64,000 nucleotides of DNA from Thiothrix subterranea (GCF_030930995.1 NZ_CP133217.1:1240001-1304000); one strand, 5' to 3'. Positions 1 to 9,089 are shown, counted from the first letter of the stretch. The notes: generated by a model from the sequence alone, not told the origin. Program-made: numbers and translations.

Positions 1-63
1 TACGAAGCCGTGCGCGAGGTGCTATTGGTGTGGAAAAATACGGGTGATGCTGATGCCCGTTAA
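1..63 (+). CDS. mreC: MreC C-terminus (partial, runs in from the left edge)
   Basis: Only the last 20 codons are in the window, ending at TAA 61-63. They contain REVLLVW, which resembles the usual C-terminal tail of MreC, the periplasmic scaffold of the rod-shape (elongasome) complex. The reading frame overlaps the start of mreD, which is the normal mreC-mreD order. The identification rests on this tail and on the neighbour only. Confidence 0.75.
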   Translation, partial: YEAVREVLLVWKNTGDADAR

Positions 64-547
64 AGACCCGCGTTTCCCCGGCGCTGTATTGGTAACGTTG
101 ATTCTGGCGATGGTGTTGTCGCTTATCCCCTTGGGCGATGTATTGAGTTTGTGGCGTCCCGAATGGATCGCGCTGACGTTAGTGCATTGGGCGTTAATTA
201 TCCGTGATCGCGTCAGTTTGGTGGTGGTATTCGCGATTGGCCTGATCGTAGACACAACCTTACCCGGATCATTATTAGGGCAACATGCCTTGGGTTATGT
301 GCTGGTCACGTATCTTGCGGTGCGCTTGAGTTTGCGCATGACCCCCGAAGCGTTTATGCAGCAATTGGCACTGCTGTTTGTGATTTTGGGGGCATACATG
401 CTGGCTAATCTGTGGATATTGCGGGTGGTAGGCGCTGGTAGCACGGGCGGTTGGTTGTATTGGGCACCATTACTCAGCAGCATTGCGATTTGGCCGGTTT
501 TCCACTCCCTGCTGGGGTATTTCCATGTACAGCGAAAAGCCCTTTAA
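47..547 (+). CDS. mreD: Rod shape-determining membrane protein MreD
   Basis: About 166 residues, nearly all in hydrophobic segments, as expected for the integral inner-membrane protein MreD (usual length about 160-175). MreD works with MreC, RodA and PBP2 in lateral wall synthesis. Starts at GTG 44, ATG 47 or ATG 53 are all possible; each overlaps the 3' end of mreC, so translation is probably coupled. The C-terminal third includes the SLLGYFHV-type ending seen in the family. No gene of the same operon follows; folE2 begins about 90 bp downstream after its own ribosome binding site. Confidence 0.88.
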   Translation: MLMPVKDPRFPGAVLVTLILAMVLSLIPLGDVLSLWRPEWIALTLVHWALIIRDRVSLVVVFAIGLIVDTTLPGSLLGQHALGYVLVTYLAVRLSLRMTPEAFMQQLALLFVILGAYMLANLWILRVVGAGSTGGWLYWAPLLSSIAIWPVFHSLLGYFHVQRKAL

Positions 548-637
548 TCAACGCCTGCTCTAGGTAAATTGTCATAGCGCCGCGCATTTTGCTACTGTGG
601 TAGCCATAGAGCTAAGCCTTGACTAAGAGGAATTCAC

Positions 638-1627
638 ATGATGTCTACAAATGCCTGCCAGGAATTGCCCTGTGCGGTTGCCGCTATGCCGGATGTTGCC
701 AAGCAACCCCTCGCAGGTGCTAAAGGAACGCTCAACTGGGTGGGGATGAGCCAAATTGAGTTGCCAGTTTTTTTGCGCAGCCCCAACGGTGAGCGCGTGC
801 AAACACTGGCACGGGTTCAGGCTTACGTTAATTTGATCGACCCTAACAGCAAGGGCATTCACATGTCGCGCTTATACGTGGCGCTAGACACACTCCTCGG
901 CATGAATGATCTGACGCCTGAAGTTTTGCGTGCCACCATTGCGCAATTCGTTGATACCCATGGTGGTTTGAGCGATGCCGCTTATTTGGAATGCCGTTTT
1001 GACTATTTCGAGCGCCGCAATTCCTTGCTGAGCGCTAACAGTGGTTGGAAAAACTACCCCGTAAAAGTCGCTGCTACTTTGCGTAACGGGCAAATTGACA
1101 CCGAAGTCAGCGTGGAAGTGCCTTATTCTTCCACTTGCCCCTGTTCGGCAGCATTAGCGCGGCAATTGATTCAAGAAGGTTTCCGCGAAACGTTTGGCGA
1201 CGCTTCCGTCGTGGATGCGAACACCGTTTTCGACTGGTTAGGAACAAGCAACGGGATTCGGGCGACCCCGCACAGCCAGCGCAGCATTGCGCAAGTACGG
1301 GTAAAATTGGCAGAAAAAGTACGCATACTGCCCATTACCAGCCTGATTGACCGGGTGGAAGCGGCGCTGAAAACCCCGGTACAAGCCACGGTGAAACGCG
1401 AAGATGAGCAAGAGTTTGCGCGTTTGAATGCGGCGAATCTGATGTTCTGCGAAGACGCGGCACGTCGCCTGAAAAATGCTTTGAACGACGATATTTCGGT
1501 GCGCGATTTCTGGTTGCGTGTCAATCACATGGAAAGCTTGCACGCTCACGATGCGGTCGCCGTTGTCGTTAAAGGCGTGGAAGGGGGCTACCGTGACGAT
1601 CCGCGTGAATACGTCCACCCCACCTGA
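638..1627 (+). CDS. folE2: GTP cyclohydrolase FolE2 (type IB)
   Basis: A 329-residue protein of the COG1469 GTP cyclohydrolase IB family, which converts GTP to 7,8-dihydroneopterin triphosphate, the first step to folate (and queuosine precursors). The family signature GIHMSRLY is near residue 75, and the metal-binding cysteine region SSTCPCS is near residue 165. FolE2 tolerates metals other than zinc and often replaces zinc-dependent FolE1; no clear Zur box was seen upstream. An AAGAGGAA ribosome binding site supports ATG 638 (a second ATG follows at 641). The 3' end overlaps the GTG start of idi by 35 bp. Confidence 0.95.
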   Translation: MMSTNACQELPCAVAAMPDVAKQPLAGAKGTLNWVGMSQIELPVFLRSPNGERVQTLARVQAYVNLIDPNSKGIHMSRLYVALDTLLGMNDLTPEVLRATIAQFVDTHGGLSDAAYLECRFDYFERRNSLLSANSGWKNYPVKVAATLRNGQIDTEVSVEVPYSSTCPCSAALARQLIQEGFRETFGDASVVDANTVFDWLGTSNGIRATPHSQRSIAQVRVKLAEKVRILPITSLIDRVEAALKTPVQATVKREDEQEFARLNAANLMFCEDAARRLKNALNDDISVRDFWLRVNHMESLHAHDAVAVVVKGVEGGYRDDPREYVHPT

Positions 1628-2189
1628 TAGCTGGATGGAACACGTGGTGTTGGTCGATCAGCATAATGCGGTGCTGGGGACTCTGCCGAAAAGCCAAGTG
1701 CATACGCTGGAAACCCCGTTACATCGGGGGTTTTCGGTGTTTATCTTTAATCAGGCGGGGGAGCTGTTATTGCAACAACGCAGTTTCAGCAAACTGACTT
1801 GGCCCGGTTTTTGGTCTAATTCGTGCTGTGGGCATCCGGCATTGGGTGAATCGGTTGCTGAAGCCATCCAGCGGCGGGTGGAGTTGGAGTTGGGGATGCA
1901 GGTGTATGATTTGTATGAAGCCTTACCCAACTTCCAGTACCGTTGTGAATACGGCGGTGTGGTTGAAAACGAAATTTGCCCGGTGTGGTTAGCGCGTACT
2001 GTGGATGAGCCAATACCCAATCCGCTCGAAGTCGCCGCTACGCGCTGGATTGCGTGGGAAGATTTCAAACAGGTGTTGGCGGCGGATGTGGCTGGTCATT
2101 ATTCGCCTTGGTGTAAATTAGAAACCACGCTGCTGGATGCGCTGGTAGAGACGCAAAATTTTGCGTCTCTACGGTGTCGGTTAGGATAG
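1593..2189 (+). CDS. idi: Isopentenyl-diphosphate delta-isomerase, type 1
   Basis: A Nudix-fold IPP isomerase interconverting isopentenyl and dimethylallyl diphosphate. Family landmarks are present: WPGFWSNSCCGHP with the catalytic Cys, the Nudix-like helix EAIQRRVELELG, and VENEICPVW with the acidic catalytic region. The GTG at 1593 is preferred because AAGGGGG lies about 8 bases upstream; ATG 1635 is an alternative. The gene overlaps the end of folE2. The last residues (ETQNFASLR) are encoded by a 28-bp perfect palindrome that looks like an inserted repeat, so the C-terminus may have been lengthened by a mobile repeat. Confidence 0.93.
   Translation: MTIRVNTSTPPDSWMEHVVLVDQHNAVLGTLPKSQVHTLETPLHRGFSVFIFNQAGELLLQQRSFSKLTWPGFWSNSCCGHPALGESVAEAIQRRVELELGMQVYDLYEALPNFQYRCEYGGVVENEICPVWLARTVDEPIPNPLEVAATRWIAWEDFKQVLAADVAGHYSPWCKLETTLLDALVETQNFASLRCRLG
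2145..2172. repeat. 28-bp perfect palindrome inside the idi 3' end
   Basis: The half-site GTAGAGACGCAAAA is followed immediately by its exact reverse complement. It lies in the coding end of idi and just before the convergent stop of murU. A peptide like ETQNFASL encoded by such a palindrome is, from memory, common at protein ends in genomes carrying this dispersed repeat. It may also act as a two-way terminator for idi and murU. Confidence 0.7.
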
Positions 2190-2855
2190 GTTTTTGGATA
2201 AATCTTGGTCTAATTCCGCTAACCGTTCGGGTGTACCGATGTCGCGCCAGTCGCCCGCAAAATATTCCCCACTGACTTGATGTGCCTGCATCGCTTGGCG
2301 CAGTAACGGTGCGAGTGGGTGTTTGCCTTGGGGCAATCCGGCGAACAGTTCAGGGCGGTAATAACCAATGCCGCTGAAAGTGTAACGCGGTTCGCCACCG
2401 ACGCTAACCCGTCCTTGATTCAAGCCGAAATCACCTTGCGGATGGTGTACCGGATTGGCAACCAGCACTAAATGCGCCAGATCGTGTTCCGCAAGGGGGA
2501 AAGGCAGGCACGGGTAATCGCACCATACATCACCATTCACCACCAAAAACGGTTCGTTGCCTAGTAAATGTAGAGCTTTGATAATGCCGCCCGCCGTTTC
2601 CAATGCGCCCTCTTGCTGCTCGTCGGAATAGTGCAGGTTGACATTCCAGCGTGAACCATCGCCCAAGGCTTCTGGTATTTTCCAGCCCAACCAGGCCAGA
2701 TTGATCACAATGTCGCGAAAGCCCGCGCAGGCAAGTTTTTCGATATGCCACACGATCAACGGTTTGCCGCCTGCGGGCAGCAAGGGTTTGGGGGTGTGGT
2801 CGGTTAGTGGGCGCATCCGTGTGCCGTGCCCAGCGGCGAGAATCATGGCTTTCAT
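2181..2855 (-). CDS. murU: N-acetylmuramate alpha-1-phosphate uridylyltransferase MurU
   Basis: A sugar-nucleotide pyrophosphorylase of about 224 residues. The N-terminal AAGHGTRMRPLTDHTPKPL carries the nucleotide-binding G-x-G-T-R-x-x-P-x-T and K-P motifs, and VVNGDVWCDY supplies the metal-binding Asp. MurU makes UDP-MurNAc from MurNAc-1-phosphate during peptidoglycan recycling. The start is ATG 2855; a longer frame upstream would overlap amgK. The gene follows amgK by 16 bp, the classical amgK-murU pair that bypasses de novo UDP-MurNAc synthesis and fosfomycin action. Its stop overlaps the end of the convergent idi gene by 9 bp. Confidence 0.9.
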   Translation of the reverse strand: MKAMILAAGHGTRMRPLTDHTPKPLLPAGGKPLIVWHIEKLACAGFRDIVINLAWLGWKIPEALGDGSRWNVNLHYSDEQQEGALETAGGIIKALHLLGNEPFLVVNGDVWCDYPCLPFPLAEHDLAHLVLVANPVHHPQGDFGLNQGRVSVGGEPRYTFSGIGYYRPELFAGLPQGKHPLAPLLRQAMQAHQVSGEYFAGDWRDIGTPERLAELDQDLSKNLS

Positions 2856-2871
2856 GCTTGTGTGGCTATCA

Positions 2872-3879
2872 TCAGTCGGGAATGTGAACAGTGCCGATGC
2901 GTTCGGGAATGCCTGCACGGCGCATCCATTCGATCAGTTCGCTGGTTTCGGGGTAGCGCGAGCCGATTTCCAGCACGTAACTTAATACCAGCGGCAGGTC
3001 GTTGAGGTAGCCCGGTTTGCCGTCACGGTGATTAAGACGGGCAAAAATCCCCAGTACCTTAAGGTGGCGTTGCAGCCCCATGAGATCAAACCATTGCTGG
3101 TAGGTTTGCTGATCCACTGGGGGTAACACCCCCGCTGCAATGGCTTCTTTGCGGTAACAATCGACCCACCATTCCACCTGCGCCTGCGGCCAAACGATGT
3201 AGCAGTCACGCAGTAAGGACACCAAGTCGTAGGTTGCAGGCCCTAACACCGCGTCCTGATAGTCAATAATGCCGGGGTTATTGTCGGGTGTGACCATGAG
3301 ATTGCGGCTATGATAATCACGGTGTACAAAGGCGACGGGTTGCCCGATAGCCGATTCGATTAGGTCTTCAAAGGTTTGTTGAATCAGTTCGTGCGGAATT
3401 TGCTCATCACTGAAGCCTAGGTGGGTTTTCAGAAACCATTCCGGCATTAATTCCATTTCACGGCGTAAGGTGCGTTCGTTGTATGCGGGTAAATGGTCAC
3501 AGTCGGCTTGCTGGAGTTGTAACAGGGCGTGTAGGGCATCGGCATACAAGTCTTTAGCCGTTTCGGGGGTCAGTTGGCTGAGGTAGCTAGTATTGCCTAA
3601 GTCTTCCAGCAGCAGAAAGCCATCCAGCAAATTTTGCGCCAATAATTGCGGGGCATGGACGCCGGTCGCACTCAGCAAATGTGTGACTTCCACAAACGGG
3701 CGGATGTCTTCTTTATCGGGCGGCGCATCCATGCAAATGGCGGTACCGTCAGTGCCACGGGCGCGAAAATAACGCCGGAAGCTGGCATCTGCCGAAGCAG
3801 GTTCTAAAACGGCGTGCTCCCAGTTGGGCAGGCTGTTGACCCACTGAGTTAATTGCTCAAGACGTGTATCCTGTGTCAT
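2872..3879 (-). CDS. amgK: Anomeric MurNAc/GlcNAc kinase AmgK
   Basis: A 335-residue aminoglycoside phosphotransferase-fold kinase. VHRDYHSRNLMV near residue 185 is the catalytic loop (Asp and Asn), and GIIDYQDAVLGP near residue 213 holds the metal-binding Asp. AmgK phosphorylates the anomeric hydroxyl of MurNAc and GlcNAc recovered from turned-over wall, feeding MurU just downstream. Length and pairing fit the family well. Divergent from the hypothetical gene at 3975, with about 95 bp between. Confidence 0.9.
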   Translation of the reverse strand: MTQDTRLEQLTQWVNSLPNWEHAVLEPASADASFRRYFRARGTDGTAICMDAPPDKEDIRPFVEVTHLLSATGVHAPQLLAQNLLDGFLLLEDLGNTSYLSQLTPETAKDLYADALHALLQLQQADCDHLPAYNERTLRREMELMPEWFLKTHLGFSDEQIPHELIQQTFEDLIESAIGQPVAFVHRDYHSRNLMVTPDNNPGIIDYQDAVLGPATYDLVSLLRDCYIVWPQAQVEWWVDCYRKEAIAAGVLPPVDQQTYQQWFDLMGLQRHLKVLGIFARLNHRDGKPGYLNDLPLVLSYVLEIGSRYPETSELIEWMRRAGIPERIGTVHIPD

Positions 3880-3974
3880 AAATCTCGGCGTTTCCTAGCG
3901 TATTGATAGGTTATAAATAGTGTATCCTAACATGCTAGGCTTTCTGTAAATTGAACATTAAATCGGCAAAATTC

Positions 3975-4415
3975 ATGAGCGATTCTGAAGAATTGTGGCC
4001 GTCAACGGCTTATCACCAACAAGTGGAACAATTACGGGGTTTGATTGGACAGCCGCTGCATGTGGTGGAAATCCATTCGACCGAAATCAACGCGGGCGTA
4101 CATTTTCCGGGTAAGCCTTTGGTGTTGCTGGCGATTGTGGATTTTCCCCGACCTGATCCGTACCGGCAGCTTTGCCCGCATCTGTTGATTTTGGATGATG
4201 GGCGTGGGGTGAATTTGGGGCGGGTGGCGCGTATTAGTCGCGGCAGTGCCTATGCGCCAACAACGGATGATATTGTGTTTAGCAATCAGGAGTTTGTGGA
4301 GAATGTATTGTTTGCGCCGCGAAAACTGAGTCGGGCATTGGTGGCGGCAACCTCGCGGCTGGCATTGGGGGAGATGCTGGGGAAGACAGAGGAGAGGTTG
4401 ATAGAGCATTCATAG
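3975..4415 (+). CDS. Conserved hypothetical protein
   Basis: About 146 residues beginning MSDSEELWPS; a TTG eight codons upstream is a weaker start. The central part alternates short strands (VLLAIVDFPRPDP, LLILDDGRGVNLGRV) and ends in a charged helix. No catalytic motif, signal peptide or membrane segment was seen, and the family is not recognised. It is transcribed alone, divergent from amgK and convergent with hipA. Its composition matches the surrounding core genes, so it is probably a resident gene. Confidence 0.7.
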   Translation: MSDSEELWPSTAYHQQVEQLRGLIGQPLHVVEIHSTEINAGVHFPGKPLVLLAIVDFPRPDPYRQLCPHLLILDDGRGVNLGRVARISRGSAYAPTTDDIVFSNQEFVENVLFAPRKLSRALVAATSRLALGEMLGKTEERLIEHS

Positions 4416-4443
4416 GGGCATTACTTGTAGTGTTTTAGGTTCA

Positions 4444-5739
4444 TTATCGTAACCGCTGCACCATATCGTTGATAATGACATGAAGAATGGCGCGTAAGCA
4501 GCGTACTTCCCCCGCAAAAAAGCGATTCAAGGCGGGGCGTTGCTGCAATAGGGTGTGGTTTTCCTGCTCAATAGCGGTCAGCAATTGCGTCGCGGCAGGT
4601 TTGATACGCTCAAGCTGGAAGTCCAATAAGCGTTGAGCCGTGTTAACGTGAATCCCCAACACTGCACCCGCATTGAGCAAGGTCGTGCGATCCAGTTCCG
4701 CGAAAGTGCGCTTGCCTAATATCGGCCATGCCAGTGTGGTATGAGGCCAGACATCGCGTTCCATTGCTTTGGTGTCGTACACCCCAATAGCGAGTAAATC
4801 GTAATGTGGGGCAAGACTTACGCCTTGTTTGCCCATTAAAAACGACAAGTTCTTCAAGTGAGCATCGCTATTGCCCACCAGCACATTGAACACTAACCAA
4901 GAAAATAAGCGTAAGCGGGCAGCAGCAGGCGCATGACAACGGCTCGCTAGCAGGCTTAAACGTTCGACACTGGCTTGGGCGTATTTGAACTGTCGATCCA
5001 AATCAAGAACTTGGCAGGCATCCACCACATGCAGGCGGGCGGTATTCGCCAGTGTTATCTCGCGGTCAAAACGCTCAATCAAGTATACCGGCTCTGGCAC
5101 GTAATGCCGTGTTACCTCCGGTACGATAAGATTGAGTGCTTTCGCCAAGCGCATGGTGAAATATTCATTAATCACGCTGTGCGCATAGTGAGTATCGGGG
5201 TGATCAGGTTTCAGAATATGCGTTGAGGGCGTTACCCCGATTGGCTCGAATAATTGCCCATTCTGTAAAATGACTGGCAGCTTATGCTGCGCCCCTGCCA
5301 ATGACATGCGTTTTGGCGCACCTGTTGATAGGGAAACCGTCGGTAAACGTTGAATACGCTCATGCAAGTGAGCCTCACTGAGTGGCCTTGTGCCGCTATC
5401 CAGTGATTCATTCGGGGAGGTGCGTAATATCAAAGAGCCAGCAGATTCTGCGCCGTAATACGCCAGTAAGCCAAAGGCATCAGCACTTTCCAATTGCGCA
5501 TCGCGTGCCAGCAAGGTGCGTGCGCCTTCTTCAGGGAGCAGATTATCGAAAAACCACTGCACACTGCGTTGCGAACTGTTATCGACGTGCGGCACTAACT
5601 GGCGCGGCAATATCGGGCTAATGTCATAGCCATCAACGGCATCAACCCAAGTCGGATCATAGGTAAATGACCAGATACCATTGGTGTCATGCAGTTCCCC
5701 AACTCGACGGGTATTGATGTAAACATGCAGCACTTTCAT
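4444..5739 (-). CDS. hipA: HipA-family serine/threonine kinase toxin (module 1)
   Basis: A 431-residue HipA-fold protein. An N-terminal HipA_N domain (about 1-110) precedes the kinase part with SLAGAQHKLPV (nucleotide-binding loop, about 150), ERFDR (about 220), VGNSDAHLKN (catalytic Asp, about 290) and PHYDLL (metal-binding Asp, about 312). Classical HipA phosphorylates a glutamyl-tRNA synthetase and causes growth arrest; the target here is unknown. The start overlaps the stop of the upstream hipB by 4 bp, so the two are translationally coupled. All main catalytic residues appear present. Confidence 0.9.
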   Translation of the reverse strand: MKVLHVYINTRRVGELHDTNGIWSFTYDPTWVDAVDGYDISPILPRQLVPHVDNSSQRSVQWFFDNLLPEEGARTLLARDAQLESADAFGLLAYYGAESAGSLILRTSPNESLDSGTRPLSEAHLHERIQRLPTVSLSTGAPKRMSLAGAQHKLPVILQNGQLFEPIGVTPSTHILKPDHPDTHYAHSVINEYFTMRLAKALNLIVPEVTRHYVPEPVYLIERFDREITLANTARLHVVDACQVLDLDRQFKYAQASVERLSLLASRCHAPAAARLRLFSWLVFNVLVGNSDAHLKNLSFLMGKQGVSLAPHYDLLAIGVYDTKAMERDVWPHTTLAWPILGKRTFAELDRTTLLNAGAVLGIHVNTAQRLLDFQLERIKPAATQLLTAIEQENHTLLQQRPALNRFFAGEVRCLRAILHVIINDMVQRLR

Positions 5740-6005
5740 GATTTAGCCGCTTTCGTGCGCTGTAATGTGGTGTATTGCACCGCAATATCGTCATTGACTT
5801 CGACTTGGAGTACCAAGCCTAAGCCGTGTAATACTTGCAATAATTTATCCAAACGAACACCGGGTGCGCCGTTTTCCAAACCACTCAGAAACATGTCGGA
5901 AACCCCCATTGCTCCGGCGGCATCATCTTGACGTAGCTTTTGCGCTTTGCGGGCGGCTCTAACCAGATGACCGACATCGGTAGGGGTGGCTAAGGTGATA
6001 GCCAT
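5736..6005 (-). CDS. hipB: HipB-like XRE antitoxin (module 1)
   Basis: An 89-residue helix-turn-helix protein. Residues about 12-70 form an XRE domain (VRAARKAQKLRQDDAAGAMG ... SGLENG), followed by a short LQVEVND strand like the HipB dimer strand. It should neutralise the downstream HipA and repress the operon. Two copies of AATCC-N12-GGATT lie 14 and 65 bp upstream of the start codon and are the probable binding sites. The ATGA overlap with hipA is typical of toxin-antitoxin operons. Confidence 0.9.
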   Translation of the reverse strand: MAITLATPTDVGHLVRAARKAQKLRQDDAAGAMGVSDMFLSGLENGAPGVRLDKLLQVLHGLGLVLQVEVNDDIAVQYTTLQRTKAAKS

Positions 6006-6018
6006 AAATGCTCCATAA

Positions 6019-6040
6019 AATCCTAACAGTTATTCGGATT
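6019..6040. promoter_or_regulatory. Probable HipB operator O1 (AATCC-N12-GGATT)
   Basis: The sequence AATCC, 12 bases, GGATT lies 14 bp upstream of the hipB start codon. The same arms and spacing recur at 6070-6091. Family HipB binds TATCC-N8-GGATA, so the arms agree but the spacer differs. The inner bases (TAAC ... TTC) are only partly palindromic. Confidence 0.6.
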
Positions 6041-6069
6041 TTAGGCGGGTTGTACCGTTTTGCAATAAA

Positions 6070-6091
6070 AATCCTAACGATTGTTAGGATT
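6070..6091. promoter_or_regulatory. Probable HipB operator O2, core of a perfect 28-bp palindrome
   Basis: AATCC-N12-GGATT again, here within a perfect inverted repeat spanning 6067-6094 (half-site AAAAATCCTAACGA with a slightly interrupted centre). It is centred 51 bp from O1, about five helical turns, which would allow two dimers to bind the same face of DNA. It could also be read as a hairpin with a T run, but the matching second site favours an operator. Confidence 0.65.
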
Positions 6092-6153
6092 TTTTAAATC
6101 GAAATTGGCGTACAGGCGTGGGCTTAAAGACCCTTACCTTAACTCGTCTTACT

Positions 6154-6180
6154 CCCCTCTACCGCTGAGCGAGAGAGGGG
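6154..6180. repeat. REP-like GC-rich hairpin downstream of acs
   Basis: CCCCTCT and AGAGGGG pair around an inner CGCT-GA-GCG loop, followed by a GGTTGGGGGTGAGGG tail. This CCCTCACCCCCAACCCCCTCTC type of intergenic repeat is widespread in bacteria. It begins 18 bp past the acs stop and may protect or end the acs transcript, although no U run follows on the acs strand. Confidence 0.5.
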
Positions 6181-6197
6181 GTTGGGGGTGAGGGTTC

Positions 6198-8147
6198 TTA
6201 TGACTTGTTTTCGCGGAAGTCGATCAGGTTATCGACTACGCTTGGATCAGCCAGTGTGGAGGTATCGCCCAGACCGTCGATTTCATTCGCAGCAATCTTG
6301 CGCAGAATCCGGCGCATGATTTTACCAGAACGGGTCTTCGGTAAGCCCGGTGCCCACTGAATCAGGTTAACCTTCGCGATTGGGCCGATTTCTTTACGTA
6401 CCAAATCGCCCAGTTCTTTCTTCAGCGCATCCGTGCCTTCTTCGCCTGCCATCAAGGTGACGTAAGCGTAGATGCCTTGACCGGTCAGTTCGTGCGGGTA
6501 ACCAACAACCGCTGCTTCGGCGACTTTCGGGTGCAGTACCAACGCAGATTCGATTTCCGCCGTACCCAGACGATGCCCGGAAACGTTCAATACGTCATCC
6601 ACGCGCCCGGTGATCCAGTAGTAACCATCTTCGTCACGACGTGCGCCATCGCCAGTGAAATAGTAACCCGGATACATCGCGAAATAGGTTTCATAGAAAC
6701 GCTTATGGTCGCCGTAAATGGTGCGCATCATGGAAGGCCACGGGGCTTTGATACACAGCAAACCTTCCACGCCATTGCCTTCGATTTCAACGCCCTTGTC
6801 ATCCAACAGGCAAGGTTGTACACCGAAGAATGGGGTAGTCGCAGAACCCGGTTTTAACGCAGTTGCGCCCGGTAATGGGGTCAGCATGTGTGCGCCAGTT
6901 TCAGTCTGCCACCAAGTATCCACGATCGGGCAACGACCACGACCGACGACACGGTTGTACCAATGCCATGCTTCGGGGTTGATGGGTTCACCGACCGTAC
7001 CCAGCAAGCGCAACTTGTCGAGTTTGGCGCGGTTAACCAGTTCTTCACCCTGCCCCATCAACATACGGATAGCGGTTGGTGCGGTGTAGAAAATGGAAAC
7101 GTCGTGCTTGTCGCACACATCCCAGAAACGCCCCGCATCCGGGTAAGTGGGGATGCCTTCAAACATCAGCGTGGTTGCGCCGTTGGTCAGCGGACCGTAC
7201 ACGATGTAAGAGTGACCTGTTACCCAGCCCACGTCAGCCGTACACCAGTAGATTTCGCCGTCTTTGTAGTCAAACACGGTTTTGTGAGTCATTGCTGCTT
7301 GCAGCAGGTAGCCGCCAGTGGTGTGCAACGCGCCTTTAGGTTTGCCGGTAGAGCCAGACGTGTAAAGGATGAAGAGTGGATCATCAGCGTCCATTTCTTC
7401 CGGTGGGCAATCTGCATCCGCCGCAGCTAGGGCTTCGTGATACCAAATATCACGTGCATCGTTCCATTTAACCGGATCGCCACCGCGTTGTACCACGATA
7501 CAAGTGTGAACGGTTGGGCATTGATCCATCGCTTTGTCAGCATTGCCTTTCAATGGCACTTTCTTGCCGCCGCGCATGGATTGGTCGGAGGTAATGACCA
7601 CGCCGCATTCCGCATCTTGGATACGGTCACGCAGCGCATCCGGTGAGAAACCGCCGAATACGATGGAATGCATTGCGCCGATACGCGCACACGCCAGCAT
7701 TGCTACGGCTGCTTCTGGAATCATTGGCAGGTAAATGGATACGCGGTCGCCTTTTTTCACGCCACGGCCTTTCAGCACGTTCGCAAATTTAGATACTTCG
7801 GTATGCAGTTCACGGTAAGTGATTTTGCGGTCTTCGTTCGGGCTGTCGCCTTCCCAAATGATTGCTACTTGGTCGCCACGGGTGTCGAGGTGACGGTCAA
7901 GGCAGTTGTAGGAAACGTTCAGTTGACCGCCTTTGAACCAGTTAATGTGCAGGTCATCTGCGCCAAAGCTCCAGTCGAGTACGGTGTCCCACTTCTTTGA
8001 CCAGCTTAGGTATTTTTCCGCTTGTTCGCCCCAGAAAGCTGCCGGATCGTCAACCGATTGCTGGTACATGGTGGCGTATTGTTCGGCATTGACGTTGGCT
8101 TGCGCCGCAAATTCGGCAGGTACTGGGAATGTTTTCATGTCTGACAT
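6198..8147 (-). CDS. acs: Acetyl-CoA synthetase (AMP-forming)
   Basis: A 649-residue Acs of normal length that activates acetate to acetyl-CoA through acetyl-AMP in the cytoplasm. The phosphate-binding loop [11 protein letters not shown] lies near residue 264, and the C-terminal [11 protein letters not shown] near 608 carries the Lys that is acetylated by Pat-type enzymes to switch Acs off. GAGGAG precedes ATG 8147 by about 9 bases; ATG 8138 is a weaker alternative. The gene stands alone, with a REP-like hairpin just downstream. Confidence 0.96.
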   Translation of the reverse strand: MSDMKTFPVPAEFAAQANVNAEQYATMYQQSVDDPAAFWGEQAEKYLSWSKKWDTVLDWSFGADDLHINWFKGGQLNVSYNCLDRHLDTRGDQVAIIWEGDSPNEDRKITYRELHTEVSKFANVLKGRGVKKGDRVSIYLPMIPEAAVAMLACARIGAMHSIVFGGFSPDALRDRIQDAECGVVITSDQSMRGGKKVPLKGNADKAMDQCPTVHTCIVVQRGGDPVKWNDARDIWYHEALAAADADCPPEEMDADDPLFILYTSGSTGKPKGALHTTGGYLLQAAMTHKTVFDYKDGEIYWCTADVGWVTGHSYIVYGPLTNGATTLMFEGIPTYPDAGRFWDVCDKHDVSIFYTAPTAIRMLMGQGEELVNRAKLDKLRLLGTVGEPINPEAWHWYNRVVGRGRCPIVDTWWQTETGAHMLTPLPGATALKPGSATTPFFGVQPCLLDDKGVEIEGNGVEGLLCIKAPWPSMMRTIYGDHKRFYETYFAMYPGYYFTGDGARRDEDGYYWITGRVDDVLNVSGHRLGTAEIESALVLHPKVAEAAVVGYPHELTGQGIYAYVTLMAGEEGTDALKKELGDLVRKEIGPIAKVNLIQWAPGLPKTRSGKIMRRILRKIAANEIDGLGDTSTLADPSVVDNLIDFRENKS

Positions 8148-8306
8148 TCTGGAAGACTCCTCATCTCTAGTCGGGTAATTCTGCTGCGGTGTTTAGTCTA
8201 GTGGCTGATGCCTGTTTGTTGTTGGGTCATATCTTTATACAATCCGGGTTAAGTGTCCAGCCGAATGGTAGAAAAAGCCTATAATTGTCAACAATTCCGG
8301 TTTCTT

Positions 8307-9089
8307 CTACGTATTTTCCAAACCCTCGCGTATTAGGGGTTGCATCGCGGTCAGCAAGCTCTTGAACAGGTTGGTGTTTTGTTGTTCCTCGCCTGCGAGT
8401 AGTTCTTTCATGTGTTGGCGTTGGGTGGGCATATCGAAACACATGGGGCAATTTTCCACGATCACCGGCAACGCGGCGGCTTTGGCAAAATCAGCGGTTT
8501 GGCGTTCGCGCACCATCACCAGTGGGCGGATGACACGCAAATCCCCCGCATCAATGCGGTAATGCGCTTTCATGGTTTTGAGTTTGCCACCGTGGAAAGC
8601 TGACATGAGGAAACTTTCTGCCAAATCGTCCAAATGTTGCGCCAGTGCCAGCACGTTGTAACCGTGTTCGCGGGCGGTGCGGTACATCAAGCCGCGCTTC
8701 ATGCGTGAACAAAACGCACAGTAGGAATCGTTGTCCATGTGCGTTTCTGCCAACTTCACAATCGGTTCGCGCACGTAATGGTAGGGAATGCCCAAACTCT
8801 CCATGTACGGAATCAGCGGTGACGGGTCAAACGTGTCGGCTTGCGGGTCAATCGTGACCGCCGCAAATTCAAACTTGATCGGCGCGTGCCGCTGAAAATG
8901 GTTGAGTAAATGCAGCAATGCCAGCGAATCTTTGCCGCCGGATAGCCCCAGCAAGATGCGGTCGCCTTCACGGATGAGCTGGTATTCACCGATGGCTTTG
9001 CCGACTTTGCTCAGCAAGGATTTGGGCGGTTTGACAAATTCCGGTCGGTTAGGGGCGACACTATCCATTGGCGCGGCAACATCCAGCAT
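8307..9089 (-). CDS. ttcA: TtcA-family tRNA 2-thiocytidine(32) synthetase
   Basis: A 260-residue PP-loop ATPase. The ATP-binding loop LSGGKDSLALL is near residue 48, CAFCSR near 127 supplies the CxxC pair, and CPMC near 219 the third cluster cysteine, as in the [4Fe-4S] enzyme TtcA that thiolates C32 of tRNA. The RMKRGLMYRTA stretch and the AQHLDD motif also agree. It begins 26 bp after fadD and may be the last gene of the fad run, though the functions are unrelated. No strong ribosome binding site was found for ATG 9089 or 9068, so the exact start is uncertain. Confidence 0.85.
   Translation of the reverse strand: MLDVAAPMDSVAPNRPEFVKPPKSLLSKVGKAIGEYQLIREGDRILLGLSGGKDSLALLHLLNHFQRHAPIKFEFAAVTIDPQADTFDPSPLIPYMESLGIPYHYVREPIVKLAETHMDNDSYCAFCSRMKRGLMYRTAREHGYNVLALAQHLDDLAESFLMSAFHGGKLKTMKAHYRIDAGDLRVIRPLVMVRERQTADFAKAAALPVIVENCPMCFDMPTQRQHMKELLAGEEQQNTNLFKSLLTAMQPLIREGLENT

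Noticed and set aside
6067-6094. Perfect palindrome as an intrinsic terminator for acs
   Set aside because: It is about 100 bp past the acs stop and its arms and spacing match a second site at the hipB promoter, so an operator is a better reading.
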